64,000 bases of DNA. Origin: Calocera cornea HHB12733. Taxonomy: Eukaryota > Basidiomycota > Dacrymycetes > Dacrymycetales > Dacrymycetaceae. The position numbers and the translations under genes are program-made. Below the pieces are notes generated by a model, which saw only the letters and a program-made list of their open reading frames with translations, was not told the DNA's origin and searched no databases. The stretch is taken from assembly GCA_001632435.1 (NCBI GenBank), contig KV423940.1:109349-173348 (forward strand), written 5' to 3'. Of the stretch, positions 56,375-64,000 are shown piece by piece; the stretch's first letter is position 1, and the number at the start of each line of letters is the position of its first letter.

Positions 56375-58072
56375 ATGGCCTCCCCGTCCTCGTCCTCCCC
56401 GCCCAAGCGCACGTCCTCGGTGCACCCGCTCGGCGCGGCTCCGCCCTTCGGCTCGCGCTTCCTGACCGCGCAGCAGGACGTGTGGTCCAAGAACGCGTGG
56501 GACCACGTGCCGCCGCCTGCGGACCAGGGGGAGCGGGTGCGGGAGGCGCTCGAGCGGCAGGAGCGGGGTCGGGTGCCGCCCGAGCTGCAGGGTGCGTGCG
56601 CTCGCCTGCTCTCTCTCCCCCTCGCTGCGCCTCTCCCTCCCAGCACTAGCACTGACAGGCCCCTTCCCACAGAGAAATACAACACCTCCCCGTCGACCTA
56701 CTGGGACGCCTTCTACACGCTCAACCGCTCAAACTTCTTCAAAGACCGCAAGTGGCTCTCCCTCGAGTTCCCCGAGCTGCACGCCCTCGCCCAGCCCGGC
56801 GCGGGGCCAGCGACGCTCTGGGAGGTCGGGTGCGGCGTCGGGAACGCGCTGTTCCCGCTCTGGGAGGCGTGCGAGAACGGCCGGCTCAGGCTCGTCGGGT
56901 GCGATTATTCCAGGACCGCGGTCGACGTCATACACGTATGCGCCTCCCATCCTCCCGCTTCCACACCCACTGACCCCGCACCAGGCAAACCCGGTCTACC
57001 AATCCGCCCCGCGCGCCCGGCTGCAAGCAGAGGTCTGGGACCTCGCCTCCCCCGCCGGTCTCCCCGCATGCATAGAACCAGGGAGCGTGGACGTTGTCCT
57101 GCTGATATTTGTGTTGTCGGCGCTGCACCCGGGAGAGTGGGCGCGGGCGGTGGAGAACGTCTGGCGTGTACGTGCTCCCCTTCTCTTCCCTCCGCCCCGC
57201 CGTCGCTCGTTCCCCCCTAACCCCCCACCCCCCCCCAGGCCCTAAAACCAGGCGGCCTCGTCCTCCTCCGCGACTACGGCAGGCACGACCTCACCCAGCT
57301 CCGCTTCCGCAGCAACAGGCTGATGCAGCCGAACCTCTACGTGCGGGGCGACGGGACGCGGGTGTACTATTTTGAGGCTGGGGAGCTGGCGGGGATCTGG
57401 ACGGGGAGGGAGGAGCTGCCGGAGGGGATGGGGGGGACGCGGGAGGAGGAGGAGGGGGTTGAGGTCGAAGTCGATGTCGATGTCGAGGGGTCGGGTACGC
57501 CAGCGGTGGGAGAGGCGGAGGAGCTGCCTGTACCGGCTGAAGAGACTACAGAGTGCGCCGACGTCCCGGTAGAACCTCCCGCCGCACTCCCAAGTGCCTC
57601 ACACACCGCCACCGCCCCTCCCGAGCCCTCCGAGCCCTCCCAGCCCCTCTTCCAACCTGCGGAGCTCGCCCAGCTTACGCTCTCCGGTCCCTCAGAACCG
57701 CGATCCCCAGAGCCTAGATCTTCAGAAGCTGCCGATCCACCAGAGGCCAGCGCTTCAAGCAATGGAGAGACGTCCGTCCCCTCGCCCACCTCGTCGCAGC
57801 CGGCCAACCCGGACGTACCAACCCTGCCGGACCCGCTTCCCGCCGCTCCCGCCCCGAACGACCCACCGGCCGCTCCCCTCGCTCCCGATGCCCCATCCCT
57901 CGAGCCTCTCCCGCCCCTCCCACCCCTCCCCCCCCATCCCCTATTCAAGACCCTCCAGCTGGGTGTCGACCGCCGCCTGCTCGTGAACCGCAAGCGGCAG
58001 CTGAAGATGTATCGCGTGTGGATGCAGGGCAAGTTCCAGAAGCTCCCACAGCCTGACCCTCTGACCCTCTGA
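56375..58072 (+). CDS. TRM140: tRNA(Thr) cytosine(32)-N3 methyltransferase (TRM140/METTL2-like)
   Basis: An S-adenosylmethionine-dependent enzyme forming m3C at position 32 in the anticodon loop of tRNA(Thr), and probably tRNA(Ser). It has about 500 residues in four exons, all joining in phase. Marks: GSRFLTAQQDVWSKNAWDHV at the N-terminus, YWDAFYTLNRSNFFKDRKWL, the SAM motif LWEVGCGVGNALFPL, VLLIFVLSALHPGEWA, GGLVLLRDYGRHDLTQLRF and RGDGTRVYYFE. The C-terminus is LGVDRRLLVNRKRQLKMYRVWMQGKF. An insert of roughly 175 residues, first acidic (EEEEGVEVEVDVDV), then Ser/Pro-rich, separates the last catalytic strand from this C-terminal motif; in METTL2 the two are close together. The MULE lies in its upstream region, leaving only about 80 bp of original sequence. 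Confidence 0.92.
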
Positions 58073-59079
58073 GTCCCTCCTCTACCCTCTGGTTTCTGTG
58101 GCTCTGGGAGATTGGGAGATCGGGGAGTCGCCCGGCGTGGGACACCCTGTACTGTACTGGGCTGTCCTGGGCTGGTGGGGCGGGGCAGGGCTCCGGCTGG
58201 GATATCGGGACGATCGATTGTAGATGTAATCATGTATGAAATAGCATAATGCATGGCGATGTAATGCACACAACGAGAATGTGGGCATGCTGTGTTGTTA
58301 TCTGGTATTTGGCATGATGCAGTGGGACGCTGTCCCGTCCAAGGCATCTAAGCTGTTCGAGCCTCTCTTATCATATTCACAGAGCTGCGGTGCGTGGGGT
58401 GTCTACTACAGTCCATACAGCAGAATACAGGTGATGGGAACTAGCTCTTTGTACTATCATGCTCAATGTTGTCCACTCTGATGTACACATATGTACTAGC
58501 CATGCAAATGAGGATGACAGTTTCACTTGAAAGCTTCTGAGTCTGCTAGAGTGACAACACCATTGTGATTGGGATCCCCTTGAGGGACCACAATCACAGT
58601 GGTGCTGCTGTGCTGGATGTCTGATTGACAGCTGTTATGTAGTTATGAGCTCCTCCGTTGTGAGGGCACAAAATGTGGTTCAGAAGTGTGCAGTAAGGAG
58701 TCAGGTGTGGAGAGGGCCGGTGCGGTTCTTTGGGCGCGGCACATAGGGTCCAATGCCCAACCACCCCGCAACGTGTGTCTGAGAATACTTCCTCAATCAA
58801 ACTACATCAATGCGTACTCCATGAGTGTAAAGGGTATCCTAGGAAGACATTTAATCACGAAGGGGCGCCTGGAATAGAGATGCAAAGAACAGATAAGTAC
58901 AATGACACAGTCCTCGACCACAACCGCAAAGTACGACAAGAACAGCCACGATGGAAAGAGGAAACCCAGAGTACGTCTCAAGACAAGAGGGGAAGAGTCC
59001 ATAAATAGGATTCAGTTCCAAAAGAGCGACTACGGCCAGCGTTGAGACCTGCAAATGAATGGGGGTGCATGGTCATCCC
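58073..59079. other. 1-kb convergent intergenic region
   Basis: This lies between the methyltransferase stop and the LIM-RhoGAP stop. It is lower in GC than the genes around it. No protein-like ORF, tRNA fold or transposon end was found. A short near-inverted pair, GATCCCCTTGAGGGACCACAATC near 58572, could form a hairpin. Confidence 0.4.
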
Positions 59080-62000
59080 TTAAGGAGGGTACCCTGATTG
59101 ATACGCCTCTGTTCGTACATAAGAAGTCGGTCGTGAACCCGTCTGGGGTCGTTCCTGCTGCGGCATCCACCGTGCGTCAGGCTGGCGCGCCTGCTGTCGT
59201 ACAGGCTCGTAAGCAGAGTTGCGAGACTGCTGCATGTGTTGACCATTGGGTGGTGATCCATACATGCCGTCGGGGGCATGCACGTCGACCCACGAGCCCA
59301 AATTCTGAGACATGATTTCGCCAGCGTGATTCGGCTGCGGTGGCGGTGGCGGAGGTGCGTGTGGTGTCCTAGTCCCGCTTGCATGCTGAGGTGGCGAAGG
59401 ACGGTGGGACATGGCAGGGTCGGATCTCCTCGTGATGAGCCTCGGCTGAGAGTCTCCTCGATATGCCTCATGTCGCGCGAGTCCATCCCTGTAGCTGTTG
59501 CTTGGCGGTAGCCCATTTGCACCAGGCTTCGGGTGCCTGATCTTCCAATATGTTTCGCACTTCTTCAAGATTTCCTTGCGTGGTAGTTCGGCGCAATTGA
59601 TGAAGTAATCCATGTCGTGGAGGATGGGAATGAATTCGTCTGGGACCGCATATAGCTCGTCTTGCAGCTCGAGGAAGTGCGACACGACCCGAATCGCAAG
59701 GAAAATCTCGTCCCTTGCGGGATCTCTTCCGCGGGAATACAAAACGCTGGGAGCAATGACAGTGGCCAGATTCTGAAGATCCATCTTGCTGCCAGTTTCC
59801 GCATCAATGTGCGAGAATGACGCAACCCATTTGAGGAAGACGAAGAGCACCTCTGCAGTATCACGATGGGCTTTGGGGAGAACCATGGCAACGAGGTGCA
59901 TGTACTTCCTCCGATCATCGACGTTGGAGAACTCTGAAAATTGGTCAGTTCTGTGTACGAGATATTATGCATGTGAGCTAACGTACTCTGCGTGGCGGTG
60001 AACAGCTTATGCAGCTTGAAAGTAAGGAGGGGATCGGGCAGTTCACCCAAGAACTTCTTCAACAGGGCTGCAAGCTGTACGGGGCTCTCTGTGCTGAGAT
60101 CTACAGTTGAAGGATCTCTGTCGATGTGATCGGCAATTTCCTTCAGACGTCGGATATTACCGTTCTTGCGGAAGACACCTTCGACCGACATATCTGAAAC
60201 AATTGTTCAGCACCATTCACCGGGAAGGCAAGAAGTACCACATACCCATCTGCTTCATGGCGGACACGATATCATCAATGAAACTCGGCACTCTCAACGG
60301 GCTGCGTGATGAACCCAGTAGAGAGTCCACCCCTTCCTTGTCCACCAGCAACTCTAACGGTATACCAAAAGCGCCTACGAACCTGTAAGTATAACCGACT
60401 ACTGTACGGAAAATAAGTGCGGCATACCCTTCTTCTTTATATTCTTCTTCTCTCCCTTGAACAACTTCCCCCACAGACCTTTATTCTTTACCTCGATCAG
60501 GTCGAGGATCTCGTCCAGGTCGAACTGATCTTTGAGTGGCGATTTGTTCAGCACCAATACAGCAAAGTGCTTCAACACCATGAGCTCCAAGGCGCTGAGT
60601 TCGGCGATCATAGGCTTCCCAGCTTGTCGAGGCAGCGATCGCTGCTGTTCTCGCGCTTGTTCAGCTTCGATCATGTGGGGAATATCCGCCAAGGTGATGG
60701 CATCATCCTCCACGTTGAATGCATCACCCTCGTGTGCACTCTCTTGTATCGTGGAAGTTCTGGCGACCGAACTGTCGACAGCTGTTACACTTTCGTCCGA
60801 CTCAGGTATGATACGGACAGATGTGTTGTTGCGGGCAAAGCTGGGTCGAACAACAGCTACGCCATCTGCACCGATCGACACGGGACCAGGAGATGGTGAC
60901 TGAAGTCTGCCAGCCTGTAGTGGTGGTGGCGGCAGCTGTTGATGCGCCAGGACGGGTGGCGGCTGTTCGGGTCGGGTTGGGACTGGAGCATAGGGCTGAC
61001 CTTGTGGTCGATAGGACAAAGCTCCTTGTTGCTGCTGATGCGATGACTCTGCTGACGGCGTGATCCGAGAGGCGATGGATGAATGGAATGTCGCGTCTGT
61101 AGGTTGGGCGATCTTGCCCGAAGGACTTTCGACGATGGTCGAACGCTTGGGCAATCTAGCAGTTGCAGACAATTTACGATCCAGATGGACCGACTTGAGC
61201 CGCATAATCTCAGTTGAGTCCCTGTACGACTCGGCCAACGACCTTGTATCGGACGACGTATCTGAGGCAGCTGATGCACCTGAGCAAGGGATGTACCCCA
61301 AATCATTAGACTTCTTTGAACCCTTAGCACCGAAATAGAAGTAATACGCACTCGGCAGGACCATCCATCCCTTTTTTCGCAGAAGATCGTACAGCCTCCT
61401 GAGCGCAACATTCAGGAGATAAGCGAATTGTTCGAGCTTTGTCACTGCCTCAAAACCTGGCAGGCAGTCGGGCTCCCCATCGTTGATACATAGGATGCTT
61501 GACGGTGCCGGCTCTCCGAGTTGTTTGGGTTTCTTTTGTCCTGGGCGGTAGACGAACTCCTGAACCAATGCCGGTGGCCTTCGGCTTGTGGATATCTTTG
61601 GAGGTGCACCCTCCTCGCTAGATGCTGCTGCCAGCTCCTTCTTCGACGGCGCCAGCGCAGTCCTGCCGCATCGTTCGCACTTTAGGCATTGTGAATGCCA
61701 CCGCGTGTACGTTCCCAAGCGGGCGCAATCTTCCTCCACCGTCTGATTGCATTCAATGCACAAGTCGCTCGGCGGATCCATTTGCTGGGCGTCCGTCACG
61801 TTGGGTGAGAATGGACTTTCTCCGGCATACTCGGGCGATAGGCACTTGTATCCGTAGATCACGCCTTGTGTGCCCGGCGTTCCTCCTCCGACCGTTCGGG
61901 TCACACGGGCCGCTGAAGGGTTCACACCGTCCCGTACTAGCCCTTGCAACTTGTCCAGCATGCTCGAGCCCGCATTTCGGTCGTCGTATTCGCGTTCCAG

Positions 62001-64000
62001 TTTCAGAGACCCAGTAAGCGCGATACGAATGAGGATCTTGAGGTAATGGGCCAGGCCGGTCACAACTGCAAGCAGCTCTTCGGTGAACTTCATCCGACGA
62101 TCGACCGTATGCTCTGTCCGCGATAGAAGGGTAAAGAGGTCCACCGTCTTCCGACAGAGCATCCGTGCTTCTCGGATATGCGACATGCCTGTATCCAGTC
62201 AGCAGATGAACATCGAAAGCAAGCCGTTACGACGCACCTTTGGCATTGAATTTGATGAACTGCGCCTCTAAATCGTCCACCACCGCAAACAACACCTCAA
62301 CGTGCAGGATGAACTTCTCCGCGAATCGGATCGCCTCCAGCCAGTGCCCATTGGCAACATGGTTGAGCATGTTCTGAATGCACGTTGCAGAGCTCTCCTC
62401 GAACTGGGAGAGGGTATTCCATATGCGGTATACCTGCTGCTCCATCTGTCGCTGCTTGTTACGCAACGAGACCGCGGTCTCCGTCGCCTCCTCCCTCTGG
62501 TAGGTCGGCTGCAGCTCGGGTGGGGAACCATCAGGATTGGGATCAGGGGGCAAGGGTGGCACCTCGGAAGGAGGTAATTTGGAGGTCATCTTCACGTTCC
62601 AGAACTATGGATGCTGATGAGTCCTTGGAGTCGATAAGAGCCCTGATAGCTACTCACGCGATGGATCATGTAGCATTCTGGATGCCAGCACTCGTTCCTC
62701 TGATTCCTGTTGATCTCCACGAACTGCTTCAAAATCGCACTGCCGCAGCCCACACACTTTGTGGCGAAACGCGTTGAGTAGTGAAAGTGGCAATATACGT
62801 CGCCGCCGTGCTCATAGTATGAGTCAGATTGACCGAACAGTGTAGGGCATACGGAGCAGGTGAAATGCTCGACGTGGTACTTCTTGTCTGATAAACAGGT
62901 TAGATGCCATCCAGACCGCTCTCACATCATCGATACATCATCGATACGTACTGCAAGCCGTGATGTAACTTCCACGTAGTGCCTCTCCGCACTTTCCACA
63001 AATAAGGTTCAGGCGTCTGAAGTAGTCCCTTTCGCAAAGCGGTTGCTGTCTTCCGTCGGCGCCTTCTATAGGGAAGAACTTCTGAGCAACGGGCCGGTCG
63101 CAGTCCTGTAGGATCCGAAGAATGGATGGTCAGCGGTTGCATAGTAAAAGGAAGCACAGCATGAGGCGAAGGCGCGGCAATAGACCACCACCAGCCCGAT
63201 TAGCAATAGAAGGGGATGATACTCACGCGACATCGGAAGCAGTCGAGGTGGTAGACATTTCCAAGTGCTCGTACAAATTGGCCGGTCATAACCAGGTAGC
63301 AGGTGCAGCAGATGGGCTGCTGGAATGTCGACGGGGTGACCGTGCGGTTCGGGAGTGAGACATCGGAGCCCGACGACGACGGCGGTCGTGGGCGTGGCTG
63401 AGATTGTATCTGTGCTTGCATTTGTGCTTGTGATGGAGGGCCATGCATGGAGTCTCGGGAGGATACCGAGGAGGCCGGTGAGTCTGCTCGTTCAGACTGT
63501 TGTCGGATGGTAGGAGGATGGACATGGGGCTGTAAACCCACAGATGGGTGTTGAGCTTGAGGTGTTGGACCAGGCGAGCCGCTGCGATGATGGGCATATG
63601 CGAGCTCCTGCTGGACATCCATAGACCGACCCTGAGGTGTAGGTGCTCTTTGTCGAGGAGCGATGTTGGTAGGAAGCGTGTTGAGGCGTGTTGGGCTGTC
63701 CTTAACGCCCCCAGCCCTCCCCTTGTCCCTGTCGAAATAATCCCGCTCTCTATCCTGCTCCCCTGGAGAACCGACCGTGCTGCTCCTCCTGGGCCGGTCG
63801 TCCACCATGGGTAATCGAGAATCAGGGGATCGAATAGGTGGTGCAGAGGATGGCCCGCCCGAGGAGAGCGGCGCGTGACCCTTGTTTGCCCAGCGCTGCA
63901 TGATGGACGAAAAGGTGCCTTGCAAGTCTGGACGCTGGTCGGAGCTGTTGTGGGCGAGTTCGGGACCGTTGGACGGGTCGCCGACGGGCGTGGATGCTGG
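59080..64000 (-). CDS. LRG1: LIM-domain RhoGAP, LRG1-like (5' end outside window)
   Basis: A Rho GTPase-activating protein of more than 1300 residues; yeast Lrg1 restrains Rho1 in wall synthesis and mating. The reading frame is open to the window edge, so the N-terminus is missing. In order: a Ser/Pro/Gln-rich leader; LIM1 (CCTCYLVMTGQFVRALGNVYHLDC); LIM2 (CGKCGEALRGSYITACNKKYH); LIM3 (CVGCGSAILKQFVEI); a helical middle (MLCRKTVDLFTLLSRTEHTVDRR); a fourth LIM-like half (CIECNQTVEEDCARLGTYTRWH); and the RhoGAP domain. The GAP arginine finger is in VEGVFRKNGNIRRLKEI, and KFLGELPDPLLTFKLH and LATVIAPSVLY follow. The tail is Pro/His/Gln-rich to the stop at 59080. Introns are numerous and short. 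Confidence 0.92.

Overview
The window is nuclear DNA of a basidiomycete fungus, most likely an Agaricomycete. The evidence is dense GC-rich genes, many spliceosomal introns of about 46-60 nt with GTGAGT/GTGCGT donors, a fungal-type CHAT/TPR protein, a ROM2-type RhoGEF with DEP-DH-PH-CNH order, and secreted GH16 and GH18 enzymes. I cannot name the genus. Exon boundaries were read by eye from splice sites and frame continuity. I saw no tRNA, rRNA or CRISPR array.

Left part (0-20 kb): an RTC4-like gene, a 1114-residue orphan gene whose apparent ORFs join into one six-exon model, a small DUF2015 gene made of short exons, an F-BAR/RhoGAP (RGD1-like) gene, a secreted GH16 glucanase, a 1179-residue TPR/CHAT protein with a caspase-like His/Cys pair, and a CUE-DUF1771-Smr protein resembling the no-go-decay nuclease Cue2.

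Middle (20-50 kb) is conserved housekeeping: ribosomal protein S4, TFIP11/Spp382 G-patch splicing factor, ARP2, NAD(P)H-hydrate dehydratase, CRIPT, phosphoglucomutase, a GH18 chitinase, a UPF1-class SF1 helicase, a GPATCH1-like protein, MAK11, TRAPPC1/Bet5 and a very large ROM2-like RhoGEF with two DH domains. Several neighbours are head-to-head and share short promoters.

Right part (50-64 kb): the most unusual item is a complete-looking 5.55-kb Mutator-like element (50736-56284). It sits in the former divergent promoter of the RhoGEF gene and a tRNA(Thr) m3C methyltransferase gene, with a 10-bp flanking direct repeat and a 16-bp inverted repeat near each end. It holds an intact six-exon MULE transposase with a SWIM finger (693 aa) and, convergently, an intact ten-exon RPA1-like single-strand DNA-binding protein (750 aa). 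The element is filled with a short palindromic repeat, CAGGCTGCGCAGCCTG, or its halves. This repeat occurs in all 14 introns of the two genes, in exons and in the non-coding DNA, and stops at the element's edges. A DNA transposon that brings its own RPA-like protein and a private intron-embedded palindrome is the best candidate here for an undescribed system. The window ends inside a LIM-RhoGAP (LRG1-like) gene.
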